Below are positions 1-9,065 of a stretch of DNA of 64,000 bases, piece after piece. The stretch comes from Herminiimonas sp. (lineage in GTDB: Bacteria; Pseudomonadota; Gammaproteobacteria; Burkholderiales; Burkholderiaceae_D), in the NCBI GenBank assembly GCA_028292265.1, contig JAQGMR010000050.1, forward strand, positions 38,676-102,675. The letters are read 5' to 3'. Position 1 is the first letter of the stretch. Every line of letters starts with the position of its first letter. The position numbers and the translations under genes are program-made. Under the pieces are notes generated by a model. It did no database searches, was not told the DNA's origin, and worked only from the letters and a program-made list of their open reading frames with translations.

Positions 1-1637
1 GCAACGCTGAGATCGACTTCGCCATGGTGGAAGACCAGGAGCAGGTCGACAAGCTGCTGGAGATTCGGCAGTTCGTGCCGCACCTCTCCCACATCGTCTT
101 TGACGACGAACGTGGCATGCGCCACTACACGCAGCCTGGGTTGATGTCCTTCGACGCGTTGCAAGCCATTGGGCGGGATTTCGACCGCACTCATCCCGAA
201 TTTTTCATGCGCGAAGTCGAGGCTGGAAGCTCGCTTGATGTAGCCGTGATTCTCTACACTTCGGGCACCACCGACAAGCCAAAGGGCGTGTGCCATTCGC
301 ATGCCGCCATGATAGCAACGGCGCAGGTGCTCGTGGATTTCGACCATCTCGACGCAAACAACGACCTGTTGTGCTATCTGCCGCTGGCCTGGGTCGGCGA
401 CTTTCTCTATTCCTACACGATGGCGCACATCGCTGGCTTTTGCCTGAACTGCCCGGAGTCGCCCAACACCGTCATGACGGACCTGCGGGAGATTGGACCG
501 ACCTATTATTTCGGGCCGCCGCGCGTCTATGAAAACATCCTGACCCAGGTGATGATCCGGATTGAAGACGCTAGTTGGCTGAAGCGAAAGCTGTTCCACT
601 CATTCATGGCGGTGGCACGCCGCGTCGGGATCCGCATCCTTGATGGCAAGGGCGACGTCAGTCTCGGGGACCGCCTGCTGTACCGGCTTGGTGATCTGCT
701 GATCTACGGTCCGCTAAAGAATGTGCTCGGCATGTCGCGCATCCGGGTGGCCTATACCGGTGGCGAGGCGATCGGGCCGGACCTGTTCGACTTCTACCGC
801 TCGCTTGGCATCAATCTCAAGCAGTTGTACGGCATGACAGAGACCTGCGTGACCGTCTGCATGCAAGCCTCGGGCGACGTCAAGCTCGACACGGTCGGCA
901 AGCCGATGCCTGGCGTCGAGGTGGTGATCGCCGGGAACGGCGAAGTGCTGGTGCGATCGCCCGGTGTCATGACCGGCTATTACAAGCGGCCCGATGCGAC
1001 GGCCGATGCGATTGATGCGCAAGGCTTCTTCCACACCGGCGATGCCGGCTTCTTCGATGCCGACGGACACCTGAAAATAATCGACCGGGCCAAGGACGTC
1101 GGCCGCATGGCGGACGGCACGCTGTTCGCGCCGAAATACATCGAGAACAAACTCAAGTTCTTCCCCTTCATCAAGGAAGCCGTGGCATTCGGCGATCAGC
1201 GCGATCGGTGCAATGCCTTCATCAACATTGACATGGACGCGGTCGGCAATTGGGCCGAGCGCCGCGGCATTCCCTACAGCGGCTATACCGACCTTGCAGC
1301 ACAGGATGCGGTCTATGACCTGATCGCGGAATGCGTGGAGAAGGTCAATGCGGATTTGTCCTGCGATGCCCTGCTGTCCGGCTCGCAGGTGCACCGCTTC
1401 CTCATTTTGCACAAGGAACTCGACCCGGACGATGATGAACTGACTCGCACGCGGAAGGTACGGCGCGGCTTCATCGCCAGCAAATACGGCGTATTGATCG
1501 ACGCGCTTTATTCAGGACGCAGCAGCCAGTACATTGAAACCCAGGTGAAGTTTGAAGACGGCCGCCAAGGCCTGGTGAAGGCCGACTTGCGCATCCGCGA
1601 CGTGAAGACGTTCCCGACCATGCAAAAGGCGGCCTGA
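1..1637 (+). CDS. AMP-dependent acyl-CoA synthetase (long-chain type), 5' end outside window
   Basis: Acyl-adenylate/CoA ligase of the ANL superfamily that activates a carboxylic acid to its CoA thioester. The frame is open back to base 3 (codons N-A-E-I-D-F-A precede the first ATG at 24), so the true start lies left of the window and only about the C-terminal 540 residues are present. Visible motifs are the P-loop YTSGTTDKPKG, the YGMTET adenylation motif and the TGDAGF/IIDRAKD hinge region. The length after the hinge suits fatty-acyl/long-chain ligases. Its stop overlaps the ATG of the LivG-type ATPase (ATGA), so it belongs to the ABC importer operon and probably activates the imported acid. 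The substrate cannot be told from sequence. Confidence 0.93.
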   Translation, partial: NAEIDFAMVEDQEQVDKLLEIRQFVPHLSHIVFDDERGMRHYTQPGLMSFDALQAIGRDFDRTHPEFFMREVEAGSSLDVAVILYTSGTTDKPKGVCHSHAAMIATAQVLVDFDHLDANNDLLCYLPLAWVGDFLYSYTMAHIAGFCLNCPESPNTVMTDLREIGPTYYFGPPRVYENILTQVMIRIEDASWLKRKLFHSFMAVARRVGIRILDGKGDVSLGDRLLYRLGDLLIYGPLKNVLGMSRIRVAYTGGEAIGPDLFDFYRSLGINLKQLYGMTETCVTVCMQASGDVKLDTVGKPMPGVEVVIAGNGEVLVRSPGVMTGYYKRPDATADAIDAQGFFHTGDAGFFDADGHLKIIDRAKDVGRMADGTLFAPKYIENKLKFFPFIKEAVAFGDQRDRCNAFINIDMDAVGNWAERRGIPYSGYTDLAAQDAVYDLIAECVEKVNADLSCDALLSGSQVHRFLILHKELDPDDDELTRTRKVRRGFIASKYGVLIDALYSGRSSQYIETQVKFEDGRQGLVKADLRIRDVKTFPTMQKAA

Positions 1638-2602
1638 TGAGCGCCAACATCGGCACCGTCGGCACGATTGGCAACGTCGGCGCCATCGCATCGGATGGAT
1701 CCGCAGGCGCCCTTGGCGCCGCCATGGGCGCGCTGCCCGCCACGCCGCTTGATCCCGCCCCCGTTAGTCCAACCGGCATGGACCGTGCCGCCGACAACGC
1801 AGTGCAGGAGCCTCACGCCACGCAACGCAAAATCGGTGAAGTCATCCTTCGCTTCGAAAACATCTCGCTTGCCTTTGGCGGCGTCAAGGCACTCACCGAC
1901 GTTTCCTTCGATGTTCGCGAACATGAGATACGCGCCATCATTGGGCCAAATGGCGCCGGCAAGAGCTCAATGCTGAACGTGATCAACGGCGTCTACCGGC
2001 CGCAACAGGGCGAGATCGTCTACAGAGGCCAGCGCCGCAAGGGCATGGATACGCATGAGGCGGCCCGCAGCGGCATTGCGCGCACCTTCCAGAACATTGC
2101 GCTATTCAAGGGCATGACGGTGCTGGACAACATTATGACGGGCCGCAATCTCAAGATACGCAGCAATTTCCTGATGCAGGCTCTTTACATCGGCCCCGCT
2201 CGCCGCGAAGAAATGGAGCACCGGCGCAAGGTAGAGGAAGTTATCGACTTCCTTGAAATCCAGCACATCCGCAAGACGCCGGTCGGGCGCCTGCCCTACG
2301 GTCTGCAGAAGCGGGTGGAACTGGGGCGCGCGCTAGCCGCGGAACCGGAAATTCTGCTGCTGGATGAGCCAATGGCCGGCATGAACGTGGAAGAGAAGCA
2401 GGACATGTGCCGCTTCATCCTCGATGTGAACGACCAGTTTGGCACGACCATCGTGCTGATCGAGCACGACATGGGGGTTGTGATGGACATTTCAGACCGC
2501 GTGGTGGTGCTGGACTACGGCCGCAAGATCGGCGACGGCACGCCGGATGAAGTGCGTGACAATCAGGATGTAATCAATGCCTATCTTGGTGTGGCACATT
2601 GA
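1637..2602 (+). CDS. livG: Branched-chain amino acid-type ABC transporter ATPase, LivG family
   Basis: Cytoplasmic ATPase of a HAAT-type importer. Walker A is GPNGAGKS at about residues 103-110, followed by the Q-loop region (RTFQNI), the family signature LPYGLQKRVELG and Walker B LLLDEPMAG. It starts at the ATGA overlap with the ligase stop, with AAGGCGG upstream. The 321-residue length exceeds the usual LivG (about 255) because of a Gly/Ala/Ile-rich N-terminal extension of about 68 residues with near-repeats (IGTVGTIGNVGAI). The ordinary LivG start would fall near VILRFENISLAFGG. Internal ATG codons at residues 30 and 48 have no good ribosome site, so the extension is probably translated. 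Partners are LivH, LivM, LivF and the receptor downstream. Confidence 0.93.
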   Translation: MSANIGTVGTIGNVGAIASDGSAGALGAAMGALPATPLDPAPVSPTGMDRAADNAVQEPHATQRKIGEVILRFENISLAFGGVKALTDVSFDVREHEIRAIIGPNGAGKSSMLNVINGVYRPQQGEIVYRGQRRKGMDTHEAARSGIARTFQNIALFKGMTVLDNIMTGRNLKIRSNFLMQALYIGPARREEMEHRRKVEEVIDFLEIQHIRKTPVGRLPYGLQKRVELGRALAAEPEILLLDEPMAGMNVEEKQDMCRFILDVNDQFGTTIVLIEHDMGVVMDISDRVVVLDYGRKIGDGTPDEVRDNQDVINAYLGVAH

Positions 2603-2707
2603 ATGGACGCGACCCCTCGCCGGCTCATGGCGCAGCACCCATAACTTCTGCACGCTCCGGCTCTCACCTTCCAATGGGCAAGAAAGGGTTTCATTGAGGA
2701 CTTCCAA

Positions 2708-3610
2708 TTGAATATCAACTTCTTCTTCGAAGTCCTGATCGGCGGGCTACTGTCCGGCGTGATGTATGCGCTGGTAGCGCTTGGCTTTGTGTTGATCTAC
2801 AAGGCGTCCGGCGTGTTCAACTTCGCGCAGGGGTCGATGGTGTTTTTCGCCGCCCTTACCTGCGCCAGCATTGTTAACCGTTACGGCATGTCGCTCTGGG
2901 TTGCGATACCGGCAACGGTCGTGGTGATGGTCGTGCTTGGCCTGGTGGTGGAGCGCATCGTGCTGCGACCGCTGGTAAATCAGTCGGAGATCACGCTCTT
3001 CATGGCAACCATCGGCCTGTCCTTCTTTATCGAGGGGTTGGCGCAGATGCTGTGGGGCGCTCAGGTGCAGCGTCTGGAACTGGGTATCGAGGATGTACCG
3101 ATCCAGGTCCTGCTCGACAAAATGAATATCTCCATCTCGCAGTTCGACGTGGTCGCGGCTGGCATCTGCGCGCTGCTGGTGACTGCGCTTGCCTTCTTCT
3201 TTTCCAAGACCAGGATTGGCCGCGCCCTGCGCGCTGTGGCGGACGACCACCAGGCGGCGCTGGCGGTTGGCATTCCGCTGCAGCAGATCTGGGGCATCGT
3301 ATGGGCGGTGGCGGGCGCGGTAGCGCTGGTGGCCGGACTGCTTTGGGGCGCGCGCAACGGCGTGCAATTTTCGCTGACCTTCGTCGCACTGAAGGCGCTG
3401 CCAGTACTGATCCTCGGCGGCTTTACCTCGGTGCCCGGCGCTATCGTTGGCGGTCTGATTATCGGCGCGACCGAAAAACTGGCGGAGGTCTATCTGGGGC
3501 CGATGGTGAACGGCGGCATCGAGGGCTGGTTCCCGTATGTGCTGGCGCTCCTGTTCCTGCTGGTGCGACCGGAAGGCCTGTTCGGCGAAAAGATCATACG
3601 GCGCATTTGA
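2708..3610 (+). CDS. livH: Branched-chain amino acid-type ABC transporter permease, LivH family
   Basis: Inner-membrane permease of the HAAT importer, 300 residues, rich in hydrophobic segments throughout. It has the family N-terminus (LIGGLLSGVMYALVALGFV) and the conserved cytoplasmic segment TRIGRALRAVADD that contacts the ATPases, then GGFTSVPGAIVGG. The start is TTG at 2708, supported by GAGGA 7 bases upstream (2696-2700); no ATG fits the family N-terminus. It lies 105 bases after livG and before livM in the usual HAAT order. Confidence 0.94.
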   Translation: MNINFFFEVLIGGLLSGVMYALVALGFVLIYKASGVFNFAQGSMVFFAALTCASIVNRYGMSLWVAIPATVVVMVVLGLVVERIVLRPLVNQSEITLFMATIGLSFFIEGLAQMLWGAQVQRLELGIEDVPIQVLLDKMNISISQFDVVAAGICALLVTALAFFFSKTRIGRALRAVADDHQAALAVGIPLQQIWGIVWAVAGAVALVAGLLWGARNGVQFSLTFVALKALPVLILGGFTSVPGAIVGGLIIGATEKLAEVYLGPMVNGGIEGWFPYVLALLFLLVRPEGLFGEKIIRRI

Positions 3611-3664
3611 GAAGCGAATTTAAGAAACGCCACGCGTTCGTAACAGAAAAGGACACGCAACCAC

Positions 3665-4723
3665 ATGCTTTACCGTGAAGCAGGACAGTTCAAGACGACC
3701 TATGTCGCGGACGGGCAGATCTTCCCGATCCGGCAAGACCGCATCGCCATGACACTGTTCCTGGTGCTGGCCTTCGTGCTGGTGCCGCTCTTTGCTTCGG
3801 CATACACCTTCTCGGCAATCCTGATTCCGTTCCTGATCCTGTCGCTGGCAGCGCTCGGCCTGAACATCCTGACTGGCTACGCCGGTCAGGTCTCCCTCGG
3901 CTCAGCGGCCTTCATGGCGGTCGGCGCGTTTGCTTCCTACAACTTCATGCTGCGGGTTCCCGGCATCCCGCTGCTGGTGGCCTTCATCCTGGGTGGACTT
4001 TGCGCTGCCACGGTTGGCATTGCGTTCGGCCTGCCGTCGCTGCGCATTCGAGGCTTTTATCTCGCGGCCGCCACGCTTGCAACGCAGTTCTTCGTGCTGT
4101 GGTGCGTGACCAAGATCCCGTGGCTGACGAACTACAGTTCGTCCGGCGTGATCACGGCGCAGCAGATGGTGATCTTCGGTTATCACTTCGCGACGCCAGC
4201 CAGCAAGTACCTGCTGGTGCTGGGGATCGTTTGCGTTATGGGCCTGCTGGCCAAGAACATGATCCGCTCCAACGTCGGGCGCTCCTGGATGGCGGTGCGT
4301 GACATGGACGTGGCGGCCGAAGTGATTGGGTTCCGCCTGATGCACACCAAGCTGCTTGCGTTCGGCATCAGTTCCTTTTATTGCGGCATCGCCGGTGCGC
4401 TGTATGCCTACGCCTACCTCGGCACCGTCGAGCCGGAGGCGTATAGCCTCGACCTGTCATTTCGCATCCTGTTTATGGTGATTATCGGCGGCGTCGGCTC
4501 AATCCTTGGGTCCTTCCTCGGCGCCGCCTTCATCGTGCTGCTGCCGATCTGGCTCAACATCCTGGCCCATGCGCTGTCATTGCCGACCTCGGTCGCGTCC
4601 AACCTGGAACTGATGGTGTTCGGCGCGCTGATCATTTTTTTCCTGATCGTCGAACCGCTCGGCCTTGCGCGGCTGTGGCAGATCGCCAAGGAGAAGCTGC
4701 GGCTGTGGCCATTCCCGCATTAG
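3665..4723 (+). CDS. livM: Branched-chain amino acid-type ABC transporter permease, LivM family
   Basis: Second HAAT permease, 352 residues. It carries the LivM hallmarks LNILTGYAGQVSLG and GGVGSILGSFLGA and the coupling segment RSNVGRSWMAVRDMD. A hydrophilic N-terminus of about 28 residues (YREAGQFKTTYVADG) precedes the first membrane segment, as in the LivM relatives found beside CoA ligases. AAAGGA lies about 12 bases before the ATG. It pairs with LivH at 2708-3610 to form the membrane channel. Confidence 0.94.
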   Translation: MLYREAGQFKTTYVADGQIFPIRQDRIAMTLFLVLAFVLVPLFASAYTFSAILIPFLILSLAALGLNILTGYAGQVSLGSAAFMAVGAFASYNFMLRVPGIPLLVAFILGGLCAATVGIAFGLPSLRIRGFYLAAATLATQFFVLWCVTKIPWLTNYSSSGVITAQQMVIFGYHFATPASKYLLVLGIVCVMGLLAKNMIRSNVGRSWMAVRDMDVAAEVIGFRLMHTKLLAFGISSFYCGIAGALYAYAYLGTVEPEAYSLDLSFRILFMVIIGGVGSILGSFLGAAFIVLLPIWLNILAHALSLPTSVASNLELMVFGALIIFFLIVEPLGLARLWQIAKEKLRLWPFPH

Positions 4724-4849
4724 TGCAACACCGCTCCTGGCCAGCGCGGTGAGACGCGCGCCGAAGCCAGGCGGTCACCGGGCCCGAACTGAATTCGTCT
4801 TTCGTAATGCTGGGTTTGCGTAGTCTGAATAACTAAAGGAGGAGGCAAA

Positions 4850-6160
4850 ATGAAGTGCATAAAATCCGTTCTGCTGGCATCGGCATTCGTGGTCGCCGCC
4901 AGTACCGCCGGCAGCGCCGCGGCGCAGGAACAGTACATACCCTTGCTGTCCTACCGCGTAGGGCCGTATGCGGCCGGCGGCACCGGCTTTTACGGCGGGG
5001 TCATCGACTACTTTAACCTGGTCAACATGAATGGCGGCATCAACGGCGTCAAACTGGCCTGGGAAGAGTGCGAAACAGAATACAACGCGTCGCGCGGCGT
5101 GGAATGCTACGAGCGCCTGAAGACACGGCAAGGCGGCGCTTCGCTGGTGGAGCCGCTCTCAACCGGCATCGCCTACGGCATCCTTGACCGCGTCGCCACT
5201 GACAAGATACCAATGACGACGCTCGGCTATGGTCGTTCTGATGCTGCCAACGGCAAGGTATTCCCTTACGTCTTCCCGCTCATTTCAAGCTATTGGAGCC
5301 AGGCTGCCGGCATGATCAAGTACCTCGGCGAAAAATCCGGCGGTATGGCCAAGCTCAAGGGCAAGAAGATCGTTCATCTCTACCATGACTCTGCCTATGG
5401 CAAGGAGCCGCTGCCCGTTCTTGAAGAACAGGCAAAGCAGTACGGTTTTGAGCTGATCAAGATCCCCATCACCCCACCCGGCAACGACCAGCAGTCGCAG
5501 TGGCTGCAGATCCGCCAGGCCAATCCGGACTTCGTGATTCTTTGGGGCTTCGGCGTCATGAACGCGGTGGCGATCAAGACCGCGCAGCGCAATGGTTTCC
5601 CACGCGAGAAGATCCTTGGCGTGTGGTGGGCCGGCTCGGAAGAAGACACCATCCCTGCGGGCGATGCCGCCAAAGGCTATACCACCATGACCTTCAACAC
5701 GCCGGGCAACTATCCGGTGCTTGATGAAATTCGCAAGAAGGTCTATGGCGCCAAGAAGGGCAACATGGAAGATCCGAACCGGGTCGGAACCGTGTACCAC
5801 ATGCGTGGCGTTACCGCGGCAATGATGTCGGTTGAGGCGATCCGCAATGCCCAGGCAAAGTACGGCAAGGGCAAAGTCATGACCGGCGAGCAGGTGCGCT
5901 GGGGCCTGGAGAACCTGAACATCGACGAAGCACGCCAGAAAGCACTTGGCGCTTTCAATATGTTCCCGCCGGTGAAGACGTCCTGCGACGACCATGAAGG
6001 TTCCGGTGCCGTGAAGGTGCAAAACTGGAACGGCACGAAGTGGGTGCCGGTCTCGCAAAACTGGCTGATCGGGGACAAGGCATTGATCCGCAAGCTGGTT
6101 GAAGAATCCTCCGCCAAGTACGCCGCGGAGAAGAAGATTACGCCGGCCTGCATGAACTAG
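4850..6160 (+). CDS. ABC transporter periplasmic substrate-binding protein, LivK-like (Peripla_BP_6)
   Basis: Periplasmic receptor of the HAAT importer, 436 residues. It has an N-terminal signal peptide ending near GSAAAQEQ, then a type I periplasmic-binding fold (GGVIDYFNLVNMNGGINGVKL, a motif of amide/branched-chain receptors). A near-perfect ribosome site AAAGGAGGAGG precedes the ATG, the strongest in this operon, as expected for the most abundant component. Receptors of this length next to CoA ligases usually bind aromatic or aliphatic acids rather than leucine, but the ligand here is unknown. Confidence 0.94.
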   Translation: MKCIKSVLLASAFVVAASTAGSAAAQEQYIPLLSYRVGPYAAGGTGFYGGVIDYFNLVNMNGGINGVKLAWEECETEYNASRGVECYERLKTRQGGASLVEPLSTGIAYGILDRVATDKIPMTTLGYGRSDAANGKVFPYVFPLISSYWSQAAGMIKYLGEKSGGMAKLKGKKIVHLYHDSAYGKEPLPVLEEQAKQYGFELIKIPITPPGNDQQSQWLQIRQANPDFVILWGFGVMNAVAIKTAQRNGFPREKILGVWWAGSEEDTIPAGDAAKGYTTMTFNTPGNYPVLDEIRKKVYGAKKGNMEDPNRVGTVYHMRGVTAAMMSVEAIRNAQAKYGKGKVMTGEQVRWGLENLNIDEARQKALGAFNMFPPVKTSCDDHEGSGAVKVQNWNGTKWVPVSQNWLIGDKALIRKLVEESSAKYAAEKKITPACMN

Positions 6161-6244
6161 TGATTGGCGGCGCGGCGGCGCGTGGGGATCAGGTGCATAG
6201 CCCATGCGTCGCCGCGCTGAATCGTCGCACTACCGGGATTTTTC

Positions 6245-7102
6245 ATGGCACTTGACACCGCAGCATCAACGCCCGATTCGTCCGCAGGCATGGCCAGCGT
6301 CGTGCCCTGCCTGACGGTCAATAACATCGAGGTGATTTACGACCATGTGATTCTGGTCCTGAAAGGCGTCTCGCTCCAGGTTCCCGCCGGAAAAATCGTT
6401 GCGCTCATGGGGGGCAACGGCGCCGGCAAGTCGACCACCTTGAAGTCGATATCGACGCTGCTTCGTGGCGAACGGGGCGATGTGACGAAAGGAAGTATCC
6501 ACTTCAAGGGCGAGCGCATCGACCAGTTGACGCCAAGCGAACTGGTACGGCGCGGCCTGTCGCAGGTCATGGAAGGCCGCCACTGTTTTTCGCATCTGAC
6601 TATCGAAGAAAACTTGCTGACCGGCGCCTATACCCGAAGCCTGACCCGCTCGGAACTGAAGGCCGCGCTGGAAAAGGTTTATCACTATTTCCCGCGCCTG
6701 ACGCATCGGCGCGGCTCGCAGGCTGGCTACACTTCCGGCGGTGAGCAGCAAATGTGCGCCATCGGCCGCTCCTTGATGGCCACACCAACCATGATCCTGC
6801 TGGATGAACCATCGATGGGCCTCGCACCGCAGATCGTCGAGGAAATTTTCGAAATCGTGAAGAACCTGAACCAGAGCGAGGGTGTGTCTTTCCTGCTCGC
6901 GGAACAGAACACGACAGTGGCGCTGCGCCATGCCGACTTCGGCTACATCCTCGAAAACGGCCGGGTCGTGATGGAAGGCGCCGCCGCGGAGCTTGCGTCC
7001 AATGAAGACGTCAAGGAGTTCTATCTCGGCATGTCGGGTGCGGGCCGCAAAAGCTTCCGCGACATGAAATTCTATCGGCGGCGCAAGCGCTGGCTGGCAT
7101 AA
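6245..7102 (+). CDS. livF: Branched-chain amino acid-type ABC transporter ATPase, LivF family
   Basis: Second ATPase of the importer, 285 residues. Walker A is GGNGAGKST at about 56-64, the Q-loop region is SQVMEGRHCF, the signature is YTSGGEQQMCAIGRSL and Walker B is MILLDEPSMGLAP. The LivF-type C-terminus is extended by a basic tail (MKFYRRRKRWLA). It is separated from the receptor gene by 84 bases and followed after 30 bases by the second CoA ligase, so one transcript from the first ligase to 8455 is likely. Confidence 0.94.
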   Translation: MALDTAASTPDSSAGMASVVPCLTVNNIEVIYDHVILVLKGVSLQVPAGKIVALMGGNGAGKSTTLKSISTLLRGERGDVTKGSIHFKGERIDQLTPSELVRRGLSQVMEGRHCFSHLTIEENLLTGAYTRSLTRSELKAALEKVYHYFPRLTHRRGSQAGYTSGGEQQMCAIGRSLMATPTMILLDEPSMGLAPQIVEEIFEIVKNLNQSEGVSFLLAEQNTTVALRHADFGYILENGRVVMEGAAAELASNEDVKEFYLGMSGAGRKSFRDMKFYRRRKRWLA

Positions 7103-7132
7103 GCACCTTCAACAAACTCAGGAACCGCCCCC

Positions 7133-8455
7133 ATGGCCTCCGATAATGGTTTTGCCAACAACGCGGCTTCGACCGTTTCACCTGAAGCGGCGCACTGGCA
7201 CGGCCAGGCTGGACTGCAAACGCGGGAATCACGCGACCCGGAAGAACGGGAACGCGATCTGATGCGCGCGCTGCCAGACCTGATTGCGCATGCGAAAACG
7301 GCGCCGGGATGGTCCCGCATTCTGTGCGACGTTGATGCCGCCGACATTAGTACCCGCTCGGCACTTGCGGCTTTGCCGCTCACGCGCAAGTCGGAACTGA
7401 AGACGTTACAACATGCCGATGCGCCGTTCGGCGGCCTGAACGCCACGCCGCTGTCACGGCTCAACCGGATCTTCATGTCGCCGGGCCCCATCTTCGACCC
7501 GGAAGGCAACGGCGCCGACTGGTGGCGCTATGCACGGCCGTTTCGCGCGCTTGGCCTGCACGCCGGCGACATCATCCAGAACTGCTACTCCTATCACTTC
7601 ACGCCGGCCGCCTTCATGGTGGAAGGGGGTGCGCAGAAGATCGGCTGTGTCGTGATTCCCGCTGGCAGCGGCCAGACAGAAATGCAGGTGCAGGCAATGG
7701 TTGCGCTGAAGCCGAACGCGTATTGCGGCACACCGTCCTTCCTCAAGATCATCATCGAGAAGGCGCTTGAAATGGGCGCCGACATTGGCAGTGTGCAGCG
7801 CGCCTCGGTTGGCGCCGAGGCGCTGCCACCGTCCTTGCGCAAGTGGCTGCAGGAGCATGGCGTGCAATACGTATTGCAAACCTATGGCTCGGCCGATGTT
7901 GGCAACATCGCCTATGAGACCATGACCGACGGTGAGGTCAATCCCGGCATGGTGCTCGACGAAGACCTGCTGCTGGAAATCGTGCGGCCCGGCACCGGCG
8001 ATCCGGTCGCGCCAGGCGAAGTGGGGGAAGTCGTGGTCACCTCCTTTAACCCGGACTATCCACTGATCCGCTTTGCAACGGGCGACATGTCAGCCGTGCT
8101 GGCCGAGCCGTCGCCGTGTGGTCGCACCAATACCCGCATCAAGGGTTGGCTCGGGCGCGCCGATCAAACCACCAAGGTGCGTGCCATGTTTGTCCATCCT
8201 TCGCAGGTTGCTGAGATCGTCAAGCGCCATCCCGGGATTGGGCGGGCGCGGCTGGTCGTGACCGGGGAAATGGCGGACGACACCATGACCCTGCATTGCG
8301 AAGTGGCCAACCCGACCGACGCGGAGGCGACGCGCGCTGAAGTAGTGGCGACAATTCGCGACATCACCACGCTGCGTGGCGAAGTGGCGTTCGTTCGGAC
8401 CGGAACGCTGGCCAATGACGGCAAGGTGATCGAGGACGCTAGGCGGTATGTGTAG
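7133..8455 (+). CDS. Phenylacetate-CoA ligase family protein (PaaK-like)
   Basis: AMP-forming ligase of the PaaK branch, 440 residues, with PaaK-type order: an N-terminal segment (RDPEERERDLMRALPDLIAHAKTAPGW), central adenylation residues around QTYGSADVGNIAYE, and the C-terminal domain IRFATGDMSAV followed by KGWLGRADQTTKVRAMFVHP. PaaK enzymes form aryl-acetyl-CoA or related thioesters. Its place directly after livF, together with the first ligase, argues for CoA activation of whatever the importer brings in. AGGA precedes the ATG. The substrate is inferred to be a carboxylic acid; phenylacetate itself is not shown. Confidence 0.9.
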   Translation: MASDNGFANNAASTVSPEAAHWHGQAGLQTRESRDPEERERDLMRALPDLIAHAKTAPGWSRILCDVDAADISTRSALAALPLTRKSELKTLQHADAPFGGLNATPLSRLNRIFMSPGPIFDPEGNGADWWRYARPFRALGLHAGDIIQNCYSYHFTPAAFMVEGGAQKIGCVVIPAGSGQTEMQVQAMVALKPNAYCGTPSFLKIIIEKALEMGADIGSVQRASVGAEALPPSLRKWLQEHGVQYVLQTYGSADVGNIAYETMTDGEVNPGMVLDEDLLLEIVRPGTGDPVAPGEVGEVVVTSFNPDYPLIRFATGDMSAVLAEPSPCGRTNTRIKGWLGRADQTTKVRAMFVHPSQVAEIVKRHPGIGRARLVVTGEMADDTMTLHCEVANPTDAEATRAEVVATIRDITTLRGEVAFVRTGTLANDGKVIEDARRYV

Positions 8456-8508
8456 GAGTTAGCGAACTTTTCTGCGCGAATCGCCCTCGGGAAACAAACG
8501 GTGGTGCC

Positions 8509-8586
8509 ATGCAAGACCAGACGACAAAAATGTTTCTGCCCGTCTTGATCGCATTGGGGATTGCGCTAATAATCGTGGGCTCTTGA
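8509..8586 (+). CDS. Possible 25-residue single-span membrane peptide
   Basis: A short ATG-initiated reading frame of 25 codons lies between the PaaK-like gene and the next hypothetical gene. After MQDQTTK it encodes one hydrophobic segment (FLPVLIALGIALIIVGS), the shape of a small membrane protein. The ribosome site is weak (GGTGG close to the ATG). It could equally be chance. The next gene begins about 20 bases after its stop. Confidence 0.3.
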   Translation: MQDQTTKMFLPVLIALGIALIIVGS

Positions 8587-8606
8587 ACACGGCAAGGACC
8601 TCAAAA

Positions 8607-8984
8607 ATGGCGACCGCTAATCCTTTCAAGAAGTCGGACAAGGTGCCTTACCGTGAATGGGAAGAGAGCCTGCTGCTGTTCTTGCTGACCCAGCTTTCGA
8701 ACCCGGACGTTGAAGAATGGAGGAAAGTGGCGATTGACAAGGAATCGAGGCGCAGTGCGGCCTTCATGGCCTATCAATTGTCGAACTTCGCCCTTTGTCG
8801 CCGACTGCCCGCTGAATCGGCGTTGCGATCCGTGTATAAAGAGCTCACCGGAATCGATATGGTCCTAAGCGACTATCGCGGATGGCTTGACCAGAACTGG
8901 ATAAGCCCGTCCCGCTTAACGGCCTCTCTTGATAGTGGGTTGCGGCTCGGGCTGTGCAAGGAAAGCGGTCTGATCGCGGGCTAA
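8607..8984 (+). CDS. Hypothetical protein, 125 residues
   Basis: The family is not recognised. The ATG at 8607 is preferred over the TTG at 8583 because AAGGA lies about 10 bases before it. The product is soluble and mixed-charge, with a basic N-terminus (ATANPFKKSDKVPYREWEESLLLFLL), a conserved-looking helical middle and no signal peptide. Codon use matches its neighbours. It is placed after the importer operon with no functional link visible. Confidence 0.6.
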   Translation: MATANPFKKSDKVPYREWEESLLLFLLTQLSNPDVEEWRKVAIDKESRRSAAFMAYQLSNFALCRRLPAESALRSVYKELTGIDMVLSDYRGWLDQNWISPSRLTASLDSGLRLGLCKESGLIAG

Positions 8985-9065
8985 GGGAGGAACAGGCGGG
9001 AACAGGCGTAAAGCGGCAACGGCGGCCACTGTTACCCGCCGTCCCTGGCTGGTATTTTGCATGGC

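Noticed and set aside
5285..6205. 306-residue minus-strand frame opposite the LivK-like receptor
   Set aside because: It is the antisense shadow of a gene with a signal peptide, a family match and a perfect ribosome site.
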